A stretch of 64,000 nucleotides of DNA from Adiantum capillus-veneris (lineage: Eukaryota > Streptophyta > Polypodiopsida > Polypodiales > Pteridaceae): positions 64,380,370 through 64,444,369 of the forward strand of contig CM043952.1 in assembly GCA_014529385.2 (NCBI GenBank). Reading direction: 5' to 3'. How positions within the stretch are numbered: position 1 is the stretch's first letter; every line of letters starts with the position of its first letter. The notes beneath the pieces are model-generated. The model had not been told where the DNA came from and ran no database searches. It saw nothing but the letters and a program-made list of their open reading frames with translations. A program made the position numbers and the translations under genes. Below, one piece after another: positions 12,326 to 24,008 of the stretch.

Positions 12326-13949
12326 TGTAATGTAAATGGCCTATAAACTTTGAGAGTAGCGGAATTAGGAAATTAGGTGAAGCATTTTTGAGAGATTACT
12401 TTGTGAGCATAGTGGGTGAACTTAATTGATGGTAGCAACATAAACATGGTACTTAGTTAACTTGGCATGAACCATACTTTTGCAAGAGAGAGAGAGTTTA
12501 GAGAACACGACAATAGTTGAGGACGGGATTCATATGGAGCCGGTCCCCCCTCCAATAGGCATTTGTATTATAGTTTCTCCCATCAAGAGAGACTTGGTAC
12601 AATACAATCTTTGTGTTCCTTGTAACCTAGGTGATGCAATGAAGATGGAAAGCTTCATGCATCACAAACATAACATAAACTTGAAGAAAGCATTAACTAT
12701 CCCAAGCCTCAGTCCCAAGGCCTCAAACACCTTTGAAGGTGGAGAGAGCTAGCGGGGAATGAGAATAGGGAAGAGGAAGAAGAAACATTCCATAGGAGAA
12801 TAAATAGTTCCTCACTTATCATTACTCTTCTTGCTAGCATACATAATAGCATAGTAATGAAGATGGAGAAGATGGAAAGCTTAAGCATTGAAGCATGACT
12901 CTTGGTTGGATTTGCATTCCATAGCCAGGAGTATTGGTGTAGTCTTTCACTCTCACAAGCTTGGAGAAGGAGGTGGTGTTCCTCCACTTTCACCAAGTGA
13001 GAATGGCCTTGCAAATGAGTGTGTGTGTGGAGTATATCCCCCTAGCACCCTCCTTCCTTGCTTTGGGAAATTGCTACAAGCTCATTGGACCCCTCTTCCC
13101 CTAGCCAATCACATGTAGCTTGTAGTCAAGCACATGGGTAGTCTTTTGACAAGTGTCCTCCATACCCCTGAGAGAGAGAGAGCTTGAAAATATCTAGATA
13201 TTTGTTAGATGGAAGTAGAATCTCATTGGACCCCTCTTTAGCCCAACCAATAGCATTCAAGCACACCATGTGGTTAAGATTAGTGAGAGTCTGACATGTG
13301 TCCCATGTGCTCTTTTAGAATTCCCCTAACTTTGAGATTTTTATGCATAGGAAGTTTCTCAAGCAACTTCCTCATTAAGTGTGTAGGTTATCTTTTTGAC
13401 TCAAGCATCTTACCCCCCATGCATAGGAAGCTTCTCAAGAAACTTTCTCATTAAATGTGACGAGTACCTCAAGTACCTTAGTCATCAAGCATGACAAGCA
13501 CCTTAGGTAGAGTTCCCACCTCAAGCACAACCCTAGATTGCTTAATTTTAGGTCGGGTTTCCACCTCAAGCACAACCCTAGCTTGTTTAAGTTTAGGTCG
13601 GGTTCCCACCTCAAGCACAACCCTAGCTTGCTTAAGGTTCCCACCTCAAGCACATCCCTAGCTTGCTTAAGTTTAGGTCGGGTTCCCACCTCAAGCTCAA
13701 CCCTAGCTTGCTTAAGGTCAAAGGACTTTTAACACTAACCATTGGAGGTCATTAATGAAGCTAACCCTAAGGTATTTTAAGCTTCATTAGTTAACCTTGC
13801 TCTTTGACAGACCATCTCTCATTTGGGCCCCTTTACCATTGGCCCCGTGTTGAGATAGATCCGTAACCACATGTCTAATCCCATATCAAATGATCAATTT
13901 AATATGGGAAAATCATTTGGGTTGGTTAGATATTAGATATTTAATGACA
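12326..13949 (-). repeat. 5' LTR of gypsy copy A (full length)
   Basis: 1624 bp on the minus strand from TGTCATTAAATATC (13949) to …CATTACA (12326), next to the PBS. It includes about five copies of a 40-46 bp repeat at 13510-13710 (GCTTGCTTAAGTTTAGGTCG family) and two copies of a 65-bp-scale repeat at 13330-13450. ORFs inside it (for example 12709-13014) are not genes. Confidence 0.88.
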
Positions 13950-15776
13950 TTTAATGTGGGATAATAAATGGAAACAAGGGTTAGAATATAGACATGTGCT
14001 TACGGATCTATCTCAAGACGGGCCCAAATGAGAGATGGTCTGTCAAAGAGCAAGGTTAACTAATGGAGCTTAAAAGACCTTAGGGTTAGCTTCATTAAAG
14101 ACCTCCAATGGTTCATGTTAAAAGTCCTTTGACCTTAAGCAAGCTAAGGGGCCCAAATGAGAGATGGTCTGTCAAAGAGCAAGGTTAACTAATGGAGCTT
14201 AAAAGACCTTAGGGTTAGCTTCGTTAAAGACCTCCAATGGTTAGTGTTAAAAGTCCTTTGACCTTAAGCAAGCTAGGGCTGAGCTTGAGGTGGGAACTCG
14301 AACTAAACTTGTCTTTGACCTTAAGCAAGCTAGGGTTGTGCTTGAGGTGGTAACCCGCCGACCTAAACTTGCCTTTGACCTTAGGAGCTGGAGGTGGGAA
14401 CTCCACCTAAGGTGCTTGTCATGCTTGATGACTAAGGTACTTGTCATACTTAATGAGGAAGTTTCTTGAGAAGCTTCCTATGCATGGGGGGTAAGATGAT
14501 TGAGTAAAAAAGAGACCCTACACACTTAATGAGGAAGTTGCTCGAGAAGCTTCTTATGCATGGGGGATAAGATGCTTGAGTCAAAAAGAGATCCTACACA
14601 CTTAATGAGAAAGTTGCTTCAGAAGCTTCCTATGCATGGGGAGTAAGATTCTTGAGTCAAAAAGAGACCCTATACACTTAATGAGGAAGTTGCTTGAGAA
14701 GCTTCCTATGCATAAAAGTCCCAAAGTTAGGGGAATCTTTGACCTAACCTTCCACTCACCCAAGGGGCCCCCCTTTTCTAAAAGAGCACATGGGACACAT
14801 GTCAGACTCTCACTAAGCTTAACCACATGGTGTTCTTGAATGCTATTGTTTGGGCTAAAGAGGGGTCCAATGAGCTTCTACTTCCATCCAACAAATATCT
14901 AGATATTTTCAAGTTCTCTCTCTCTCTCTAAGGGGTAAGGAGGACACTTGTCAAAAGACTATCCATGTACTTGACTGCATGCTGCATGTGATTGGCTAGG
15001 AGGAGAGGGGTCCAATGAGCTTGCAACATGTAGAAAAGTCACCACTCGCCCAAAGCAAGGAGGGGGGATGCTAGGGTGATATACTCCACATACACACTCA
15101 TTTACAAGGGCATTCTCACTTGGTGAAAGTTGATGAGCACCACCTCCTTCTCCAAGCTTGTGAGAAGTGAGAGCCTACATCAACACTCTTGGCTATGGAA
15201 TGCAAATCCAACCAAGAGCCATGCTTCAATGCTTAAACTTGACATCTTCTCCATCTCCATTACTATGGTATTATGTATGCTAGCATTTAGAGCAATGATA
15301 AGTGAGGAACTATTTCTTTCTCCTATCGAATGTTTCTTCTTCCTCTTCCCTACCTCATTCCCCGCTAGCTCTCTCCACCTTCTAAGGTGTTTGAGGCCTT
15401 GGGATAGTTAATGCTTTCTACAAGTTTATGTTATGCTTGTGATGCATGAAGCTTTCCATCTTCATTGCATCACGTAGGTCACAAGGAACACAAAGATTTT
15501 ATTGTACCAAGTCTCTCTTGATGGGAGAAACTATGATACAAATGCCTATTGGAGGGGGGACCGGCTCCATATGAATCCGGTGCTCAACTATCGTCATGTT
15601 CTCTAAACTCTCTTTCTTGCAAAATTATTGTTCATGCCAAGTTAACTAAGTACCATGTTTATGTTGCTACCATCAATTAAGTTCACCTGCTATGCTCACA
15701 AAGTAATCTCTCAAAAATGCTTCACCTAATTTTCTAATTCCGCTACTCTCAAAGCTCATAGGCCATTTCCATTACA
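13950..15776 (+). repeat. LTR of gypsy copy B, lacking about 60 bp at its 5' end
   Basis: Same LTR family as 12326-13949 in opposite orientation, ending …TTACA at 15776 just before a PBS. Alignment by eye starts about 60 bp into the LTR. It carries a tandem duplication of about 125 bp (GGGCCCAAATGAGAGATGGT at about 14021 and 14149) and about four copies of a 62-66 bp unit at 14455-14720 (…CTTCCTATGCATGGGG…). Confidence 0.85.
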
Positions 15777-15777
15777 T

Positions 15778-15789
15778 TGGTATCAGAGC
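15778..15789 (+). other. tRNA-Met(i) primer-binding site, gypsy copy B
   Basis: TGGTATCAGAGC, one base after the LTR end at 15776. Confidence 0.92.
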
Positions 15790-16139
15790 ATTTTGTTTCT
15801 CTTTTCTTGCTTAAGAAGAGAGGTCCTTAAGTAGCCTATTAATGGTTGTTTTGGTTAATTATATTAGGGTAAGTGGGTCTGGGATCTATTATCGGTTTTG
15901 TTGAGCACACTATGTGTGATATGGTGCACACCTCAGGAGGTTTGGTCTTAATAATGGAGTCTTTTTAGACTTGCCTACGGGTTTACCATTATTGAGCCAT
16001 AAGAAGTCCAAAAGGAGCTATCCCTCAGCAACTTCTCTATGTTAGACTCACTCCACTACTCTCTATAATTAACCAATTCAAGCCGTGGGTGTAGATACTT
16101 AAGTGAAAATAGTGCCTATTTTCAAAGGCTAAGAGGAGT

Positions 16140-17617
16140 AGCAACTAAGGTTTTGGATTGCCAAAACATACACTAAGTAAACATATAAGTTTAATTAACA
16201 TTGATAACTTTGATTTTACACATGAAGGTGCCAATGATGATGCTCCCATGTTTGTTAATTATCTTGTCAGGCAACCCCACTTTGGAAGCCGAAGTTACTA
16301 ACAACTTCGTGCTTATGGGATTTCCTTTCCTCTCCAAGAGGAGAGAGAGCTTACAAGGCCTATTGAAGAGACCCCCAAAAGAAGACTCTCTCCCATACGA
16401 GAGGAGGAATCCAAAGATCAAGAAAGCAGTGAATCCCTAAATTCCTCCGAAGATGTGGCTCCATAAAGAATGCGGACTAACAGATCACCAACTCCTCCCA
16501 AGAGGAAACGGTTAACCCATACTCCTTCTCCTCGTCACTTTAAAAGGGAAGAGAGGAAACCAAGGAAGAAAAGGGCAAGAAAGAGGTCACCGTCTTCTCC
16601 TTCTTCTTCACCTTCCTCCTCTGCCGATGAAAGCTATGGCTGTTTTTCTAGAGAATATAAGAGGGGAGGACATCGCAAATCTTACCGTGCATGGCGAAGG
16701 TCACAAAAGCTCAAGAAGTTCAAAGAGGGAGGAAAGAGTATCTCTTTTCTCACCTATGATGGCACCTTTGGTGCTACCGACAAAGTATTGGCCGTCATCC
16801 AACAATTTGATGCGGCCTTTGGAGACGAGGGCTTCACTGATTCCTCCAAGCTACACCATGTAGCTATGCACTTCCAAGAATCGGCTCGTCAATGGTGGGC
16901 TAGCCTTCGGGGCAATGGCGAAGCCCCAAAGACATGGAAAACTCTACGAGTTTCCATCATGAAGCAATTCCTTGCAAGCGATGCAAAGGACAAAGTGCTC
17001 ACCGAATGGTGGAGTTTAAGGCTTCTCTCTCATGAGTTTATTCACAAATACGTGGACAAGTTTTGGGATTTACATCTCAAGGCTACTGTCTTTCAAAAGA
17101 TAGACTTTACTGAACAAAAACAACAATTCTGTGCGGGATTAGGATGGCCGAGTATGTCAACTCTCAACGGCCTGACTCTATCAGCAAAGTAATCCACCAT
17201 ATCATGGTTGCTTCACATATCAATTTCCAACAAGGGGTTAGATAGAATGTCAAACCCATGGAAAATAGAGACAAAAGTGATGCAAAGGGAAAAATTAATG
17301 CCCAAATTTTTTTCCACGGCCATTCCAACAACAACAACAACAATCGGTCCAAGGAGAAAGGAGTTTACAAAGGTAAAAATAAACTCTCTCCTGAAGAGCT
17401 TAAAACATTTTGCAAGGATCACAAATGTTTTAAGTGTGGGGAGCAAGGACATGGCTATCGTTCCTGCACCAAAAGAAATGCTCGCAATGAGACTCCTAGA
17501 GCCTTCACTATTGAAGCTCCAAAAGCATCTTTTCAAAAGATTAAGGAGTCTATATCCATCTCCCAACTAAGGCAAAAAGAATCTTTTCAAAAGATTAAGG
17601 AGGCTATATCCATCTCC
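16140..17617 (+). pseudogene. Gypsy copy B gag
   Basis: Gag of the same chromovirus family as copy A. The N-terminal domain is at 16190-16450, with a frameshift. The next reading frame, 16470-17192 (240 aa), starts with a basic Ser/Arg/Lys-rich stretch and then a recognisable retrotransposon gag capsid domain (ARQWWASLRGNG, WKTLRVSIMKQFL, EFIHKYVDKFWDLH). The nucleocapsid at 17258-17617 has a CCHC knuckle (CFKCGEQGHGYRSC). A tandem duplication of about 60 bp (TTTTCAAAAGATTAAGGAG) lies at 17530-17617. The sequence changes abruptly to copia at about 17618; the rest of this gypsy element is not in the window. Confidence 0.85.
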
Positions 17618-17684
17618 CAACTTTTGCTAGTATTTGGAGACTTATGACCCAAGGAAATCCTGAAGTTGTCTAGTTTCACACATT

Positions 17685-18380
17685 ATGCACATTTCTGTTG
17701 CAAGAGTTGCTTTCCCGATAAACATGACTAGACACCGTGCTGTTGAACAGGCCTTTATTGCTGCACAAAGAAAAGGTGGTAACATCAATGCAGCCACTTC
17801 TTATGGTTATTCTACGAGTGGAAAATCACATGTTCCTAATGCTTTTGTTGGCAGAAATTCATCTAGAAATTCTAGTGATAAGGGCAAAAAGAAGATTCGT
17901 TGCCATTGGTGTAAAGCTAATGATCATTTGATCAAGCAGTGTCCTAAGTTGAAGGCCAAAGAGGCTAAGAAGAAAGAAGGTGGTTCCACTGCAAATGTTG
18001 GTTCCACTACAAATGCAGCTATTGTTGAGTCTTTTGTGAAAGGAGATTGTGATGTTGATGTGATGCACAATGGGATTTTAGTGTAGAGTGTACGTATATC
18101 ATGTTGTCCATGATGCATGCATGTTAGTTGTGTGCCGATTCACATGTGTGGTATTTTGATGGTGGTGGTACAAAGCGCATTACCTCACATCGTGATTTGT
18201 TCACCTCTCTTGAGTCTGTCCCTCATGGGAATTCAACCACGTTCCAACAATGCCTCTTATCCGGTTCAAGGAGTTGAAAAGATTGTGCTTACTGTTGCAA
18301 ATAGCAATTCTTACACACTTGTTGATGCACTTTTATGTACCTGGGATCAAGAAGAATCTTTTGTCTGTATCTGCACTTGC
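17685..18380 (+). pseudogene. Copia gag C-terminus and protease
   Basis: The frame 17685-18086 carries AVEQAFIAAQRKGG and a CCHC knuckle (CHWCKANDHLIKQC). The protease segment follows at about 18120-18380 in broken frames. Its active-site region reads FDGGGTK where copia proteases usually have DSGA(T/S). The sister copy at 21390-21728 shows the same DGG, so the change may be old in this subfamily. Confidence 0.8.
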
Positions 18381-18386
18381 TAGATT

Positions 18387-19064
18387 TTGACTTTATGTGA
18401 TTTTCCTTTTGGCAAAAAGGCCATTGGTACGAAGTGGATTTACAAGTTGAAATGCAAGCCGGATGGTGAGATTGATCGCTATAAGGCTCGACTTGTTGCA
18501 AAGGGTTATGCACAACAAAAAGGCATAGATTATGAAGAGAATTTTGCTCCCACTTATCGTATGACTACTGTGCATTTTCTATGTGCATTGGCAGCTCCTT
18601 TTGGTTATGATGTACATCAGTCAGACATTGTTACTGCTTTCTTGAATGGTGACATATTTGAGGAAGTTTATGTAGTGCAGCCTCATGGTTTTGTCAAGAA
18701 ATGACAAGAGGATAAGGTGTGCAAATGTAACAAAGCTTTGCATGGGTTGAAGTAATCTCCTCGTGCTTGGTATGAGAAGGCTGGCACTCATTTTGTCAAA
18801 TGAGGCTTTCGTAATAGTCCAGCAGAAAGCACATTGTATGTTAAGCGTGAGGGTGATGTACTTCTCATTGCGGTTCTTTACGTAGATGATTTGCTGATCA
18901 CTGGACCAAATGAGAGGCATATTGCTGAATTTAAGGTTGACTTGAATGCTACTTTCAAGATGAAAGATTTGGGACTATTGCATCATTACTTGGGTATACA
19001 ATTTAAGCAGTGTGATGGTGGTATTACCTTGAGTCAGAAAAGTTACAGAGACATTGCTATGTAA
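18387..19064 (+). pseudogene. Copia reverse transcriptase
   Basis: Ty1/copia RT by its hallmark blocks: GTKWIYKLKCKPDGEIDRYK, KARLVAKGYAQQKGIDYEE, DIVTAFLNGDIFEEVY, and after a stop-bearing stretch (18705-18833) the catalytic LYVDDLLITGP with both aspartates at about 18882-18890. At least three stops and one frameshift inactivate it. Confidence 0.88.
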
Positions 19065-19069
19065 GTTTG

Positions 19070-19832
19070 GACTTGCGGATTGCAAACCTATTGCCACTCC
19101 CATGGAAACAGGTTTGAAGTTGAGTCCTCATGATGTAGGTGATCCTGCTGATGTCACTCTTTACCAAACCGCTATTGGCTGCCTCATTTATGTATGCAAC
19201 ACGAGGGTGGAAATTTAGTTTGCAGTTTCACAGGTTAGCAAATTTATGCATAGCCTAGGGTCTAAGCACTGGCAAGCAGTCAAGAGGATTTTCTGCTACT
19301 TGAGTGGCACTTTACATCTTGACTTGGTTTATCCCAAGGGGGGATCATTGCCTCCATACTTACATTCTTTTTCAGACTCAGATTGGGCTGGTTGTTTTGA
19401 CACACGAGTGTCCACAAGTGGTTTTTGTTTCATGCTTGGTAGTTTATGTATATCATGGTTGAGCAAGAAGCAACCTACTTGGCCACTTCTAGTTGTGAGA
19501 CTGAGTACAGGGAAATATTCATAGCAATGGTTGAGTGTGTATGGCTCAGATGTCTTATGGTTAATTTGGTTGTTGGACAAGACATTGCCAACACTATCTA
19601 CACTGACAGTCAGAGCGCATTGGCAATTGTGAGGAACCCAGTTTTTCATGCTCGCACAAAGCACATTGAGGTGCATTACCACTATGTTAGGGAGAGGCTC
19701 GCAGCAGGAGAAACCAGCTTGGCTTCTGTGCAAACACAAGACAACCTTGCATATCTTTTCACAAAGACATTGTCTTGTGAGAAGCTCCAAGCTTTTCACA
19801 AAGCTTTGGGCTTACTCCCCTTTGTGGACTGA
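19070..19832 (+). pseudogene. Copia RNase H
   Basis: Contains HSFSDSDWAGCFDTRVSTSG and, in a second frame from about 19446, a Ty1-type RNase H end: YTDSQSALAIV and KHIEVHYHYVRERL. The final segment reads LAYLFTKTL. A frameshift lies between the two parts. The frame ends at 19832, about 65 bp before the purine tract. Confidence 0.85.
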
Positions 19833-19907
19833 TCATGTCCTCAGGGCATGGCACTTCCCTTTACTCTTGTGCCAGCTCTTGTTCATCGTATCACTCCAGG
19901 GGGAATT

Positions 19908-20136
19908 TTTAACCATATACATGTGATAGTGTTGTGTGTGAACACACTTAGGATCACCGAGGCATTTTTTCCCTCTATAGGAGGTTTTTCTCCCCGTGCA
20001 TTGTATATACGCCCATTCATTCGAGGGCTATCTATCTTTCCATTGCACACTAAGTAATACACTCTTTGTTGTGTGCCTTGAGCTTCCTTCATCTTCTCCA
20101 AGCTGTGTGCATTTCCTTGCAGCCTTAAATCCAACA
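19908..20136 (+). repeat. 3' LTR of the plus-strand copia
   Basis: About 229 bp, matching end to end the reverse complement of the minus-strand copia LTR (23140-23367); ends …CCAACA. It follows the PPT directly. At 20137 the sequence switches to minus-strand copia coding DNA. Confidence 0.85.
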
Positions 20137-20310
20137 GGTGTATCCAATTTACTGTCACGCATTGTATGCACCAACCATTTTGGCATACCTCTAGCCTGCT
20201 CATTTCAGCCCTTTCCTCATCAAGTACATCATGTATATTTGCATCCGTCATAGGCTGATCTGTAACATTTTCAGAAACCCCCATAGGTTGTACATTTACC
20301 TCATTGGAAT

Positions 20311-21387
20311 TTACATTCGACTTCCACCACTAAAAAGAGACAACAAGGTGTCATAAATGTCCTGTGAGCTTACATTATTGTCTCTAGTACATGACAACAA
20401 GGACTGGACATAATCTTCCACAAACACTACATCCCGTGAAACTAGAATACACTTTGTTTGCAGATGATACAACCTGTAACCTTTGCTTTCAGCACTATAA
20501 CCAACAAAAATAAATTTGACAGCCTTATCATCCAATTTTTTGCACTGTGTTTGTGGCACCAAAGCATATGCCAAATAGCCAAAGACACGCATGTGCTCAA
20601 TAGAAGGCTTTCTATCATGCCGTGCTTCATATGGAGTAATATAATGCAAAGATTTTGTAGGAAACTTGTCAGTACATAAGTGGCAGACATGATGGCCTCA
20701 TGCCAAAAAGACTGTGACAAAGCTTGACTTTTGACCATACATCGTGCCATTTCTGTAAGTGATCCATTTTTCCTCTCAGCAACACCATTTTGCTGAGGTG
20801 TATAAGGCAATGTACATTGGTGTTTTATCCCACGTCCAGCCAAAAAATGCATTAAATTCATGAGACATATACTCCCCCCCTCGATCGGAATGGAGGGTGC
20901 CCATAGTATATTTCAAGACATTTTCAGCCATAGCCAAAAATTTTTTAAAGCACATAAATACTTTTGACTTTGCTTTAAGTGAAAATATCCATGCATGCCT
21001 AGAGTAATTATCAATGAAAGTCTCAAAGTAAAGCTAATTGCCCAAGGAAGGAGTTTGCATGGGTCCACAAACATCACTATGCACAATGTGGCCCTAATTG
21101 AACCAGCCTTTGGAAAGTTCAAATGCTGCATGTTACCCAAAATACAGCCTTCACAAACATGTTTGATAGGTGCTTCAAGAGGCGGCAAAGAAGCAACCAT
21201 ATCAAGTTTCTACAAACGCAGCAAACTGGCAAAATTCAAATGTCCAAAACGTGCATGCAAAGTTTTGCATCTGAAATAGCCTTAGAATCCACAACTGCAT
21301 TTGAAAAATTCTACCCACACTTATCATACAAAGTGAGCTTATACAGCCCACATCATAAAATTCCAGATGCAACAATTTCATAACCAA
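20311..21387 (-). pseudogene. Copia pre-integrase zinc domain and integrase
   Basis: The zinc-binding CEGCILGNMQHLNFPKAG lies near 21150. The integrase core has HSDRGGEY near 20885 and PYTPQQNGVAERKN near 20790, which contain the second Asp and the Glu of the catalytic triad. The C-terminal GKRP-type region is 20649-20311 (MRVFGYLAYALVP, FVGYSAESKGYRLY, SRDVVFVED). Frameshifts at about 20910 and 20650 make it non-functional. Confidence 0.85.
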
Positions 21388-21389
21388 AA

Positions 21390-22779
21390 CTGAGATAATG
21401 TACTATACATCTATCATCCACAAATTTGACTACAAGTCCAAGTCTAGCAAGTGCAAATACAAACAAAAGATTCTTCTTGATCCCAGGTACATAAAAGTGT
21501 ATCAACAAATGTGAAAGAACTGCCATTTGTAGAAGTAAGCACAATCTTTTCAACTCCTTGAACGGGATAAGAGGCATTGTTGGCACAAGTGACTGAATTC
21601 CCATGAGGGACAGACTCAAGAGAGGTGAACAAATCACGATGTGAGGTAATGTGCTTTGTACCACCACCGTCAAAATACCACACATGTGAATCTGCACACA
21701 ACTGACATGCATGCATCATGGACAACATGATTATAGGTACACTCTACACTAAAAGCCGATTGTGCATCAACATCAGCATCACAACCTCCTTTTATAGAAG
21801 ACTCAACAATAGCTGCATTTGTAGTGGAACCAACATTTGCAGTGGAACCACCCTCTTTCTTCTTAGCCTCTTTGGCCTTCAACTTAGGACACTTCTTGAT
21901 CAAGTGATCATTAGCTTTACAATAATGGCAACGCATCTTCTTTTTGCCCTTATCACTAGAATTTTTAGATGAATTGCTGCCAACAAAAGCATTAGGAACA
22001 TGTGATTTTCCACTCGTAGAAGAACCATAAGAAGTGGCTGCATTGCTGTTACCACCTTTTCTTTGAGCAGCAATAAAGGCCTGCTCAACTGCATGTTGTC
22101 TAGTCCTGTTTATCTGGAAAGAAACTCTTGCAACATAAATGTGCATAATGCATGAAACTAGACAACTTCAGGATTTCCCTGGGTCATAAGTGTCCAAATA
22201 CTAGCAAAAGTCAGGTAAGAATCTGGCAAGGCATCAAGAACAGTCTGCACAAGGGAACTGTCTGAAATGACTTCACCTGCAAAAATAAGTTGCTCATTGA
22301 TATCCTTGACACCAGATAGGAAAGTGTGCATATCATCTTCCTCATGCATACTCTTCGACTCCAACTGTTTACGCAGCAATGCAATTTTTGCCTCATTGCG
22401 ACTTGCATAAAGATCAGTCAGAATATCTCAAGCCTGTTTTGCAAATTTGGCTGAACGAATGTGAGGAGTAATAGTGGGCTTCACAGACAACGCAATCAAT
22501 GCATGACCCTGCACATCTTTTACATCCCAATGAGCTTGTTCTGTCGTACGCAAAACAACTCTAGCAACAACAATCCTTGCAGCAAGACTTGCAACATTCT
22601 CAACATTGCTTGTATCCTTAGAACCAAGACGTACATCAATGCCTTGCACAATGTTCCAAATGCCCTTTGATACAAGAACATGTTGCATACTGTAAGCCTA
22701 GATAGGTTAATTGTCCCCATCCAATCTGTCCTCAGCAGCAGCAAACATCTTGAACACATCTATGTTGATGTCAGTCATG
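21390..22779 (-). pseudogene. Copia gag and protease
   Basis: Gag starts near 22779 (MTDINIDVFKMFAAAEDRLD). A UBN2-type gag core follows (HWDVKDVQGHALIALSV; SMHEEDDMHTFLSGVKDINE), then the nucleocapsid CCHC (CHYCKANDHLIKKC) at about 21925 and a protease-like segment at about 21690 with WYFDGGGTKHITSH. A stop soon after the start and others in gag break the frame. Confidence 0.85.
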
Positions 22780-23125
22780 GTAAATGTTGCACATGATATG
22801 AAAATTGTCCAAAAAGAGGAGAAAAAAAGCGGGAACAACACATGGTATATAGCAAAAACCGTAGAAGACCGTAAGGACCCGTTATGGATAATACGGAATT
22901 GACAAATTTTTTGGACAAAATGACGAAATAGGTTGCGCAGTACTACATGTAGTGGAAACAGAGGCCGAGATGAGCCTGAATCAGAAATTTGAGCAGACTC
23001 ATCTCTTCGAGATTTCCCAATTTTTTTTTCAACCTGCAAACGCTCTCCAAAGCTCACAGAGATTGGAGAAAGTGAGCAGGCATGTGCTGGAGCTGCTGGT
23101 GACTAAGCTTGGGAGGACACAACCT

Positions 23126-23137
23126 GCTCTGATACCA
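23126..23137 (-). other. tRNA-Met(i) primer-binding site, minus-strand copia
   Basis: GCTCTGATACCA on the plus strand, two bases from the LTR. Confidence 0.93.
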
Positions 23138-23139
23138 AT

Positions 23140-23363
23140 TGTTGGAATTAGGGTTGCGGGAAAATACACAGATCTTGGAGAAGACAAAGGAAGCTCAAGG
23201 CACACAATAGAGAGTGTGTTACTTAGTGTGCAATGGAAATATAGATAGCCCTAGAGAGATGGGCGTATATACAATGCACAGGGGAAAAAATCTCCTAGTG
23301 AGGGAAAAAATGCCCCGACGGTTCTAGGCGTGCTCACACACATCACTACCACATGTATATGGT

Positions 23364-23367
<4 letters not shown>
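23140..23367 (-). repeat. 5' LTR of the minus-strand copia
   Basis: 228 bp. On the minus strand it runs TGTTACCATATACATG … CCCTAATTCCAACA. It ends against a TA microsatellite, so no target duplication can be read. Confidence 0.87.

Positions 23368-23410
<43 letters not shown>
23368..23410. repeat. (TA)n microsatellite
   Basis: About 20 TA units followed by AAAT repeats to 23440, directly at the copia LTR edge. Confidence 0.95.
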
Positions 23411-23413
<3 letters not shown>

Positions 23414-23440
23414 AAATATAAATAAATAAATAAATAAATG

Positions 23441-23850
23441 TATATCATGACAAAAGCTCCACCAAGCATCTCATCTTGAATTTGTTTACCCACATCTATG
23501 TGTTACATGATGCAAGATGCTAATCACACTTGAAGAGAATCCCGAGCTCCACATTTTTTGAAAACAACCCAACGCTTCACCGTCATGCTCTCACTCCTTG
23601 CAACATTATCTTCTTCAACAACCCTTGCAGACTAACAATCTCATTAGGAATTTGTTTGCCCATGTCACCTTCTTGAAAATGCCACATGCACTTAAGTTTC
23701 AAGCATAGGTGACAAAGTTTAGAGCAAAATATTGACTTTGCATTGTTGAAAGCCACCCAATGCCTCCATGTACCACCCACACTAGACACGTGGCATGTGA
23801 CCTTGCAAAAGATTTGGCCTAAAATATGGCAATAATGTGAGAACTGGATT

Positions 23851-23919
<69 letters not shown>

Positions 23920-23946
23920 GGTGGGAGTGGAGGAGAGAGAGAGAGT

Positions 23947-24008
<62 letters not shown>

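Larger units (their letters stand above)
17618..20136 (+). mobile_element. Ty1/copia fragment, 5'-truncated and missing integrase
   Basis: It begins within copia gag (TFASIW-like, 17618), runs through the CCHC zone and protease, then at about 18380 jumps straight to RT. The pre-integrase and integrase region present in the sister copy at 20311-21200 is absent. RT, RNase H, a polypurine tract (CCAGGGGGAA, 19896-19905) and a complete 3' LTR follow. It shares subfamily with the minus-strand copia next to it. Confidence 0.85.
20137..23367 (-). mobile_element. Ty1/copia, minus strand, lacking RT-RNase H and 3' LTR
   Basis: From right to left: LTR (23140-23367), PBS, gag (UBN2-like), CCHC knuckle, protease, pre-integrase zinc domain, integrase, and a Ser/Asp-rich linker that stops at 20137. 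RT, RNase H and the 3' LTR are missing; in their place is the plus-strand copia. The simplest reading is insertion of the plus-strand copy between integrase and RT, followed by deletion. Confidence 0.85.

Noticed and set aside
12480-15411. ORFs of 60-100 codons within the gypsy LTRs (12480-12752, 12709-13014, 14224-14447, 15130-15411)
   Set aside because: They lie in LTRs, recur in inverted copies with frame breaks, and have no domain.
19329-19799. 156-codon minus-strand ORF in the copia RNase H region
   Set aside because: Antisense shadow of the copia RNase H; it has no features of its own.
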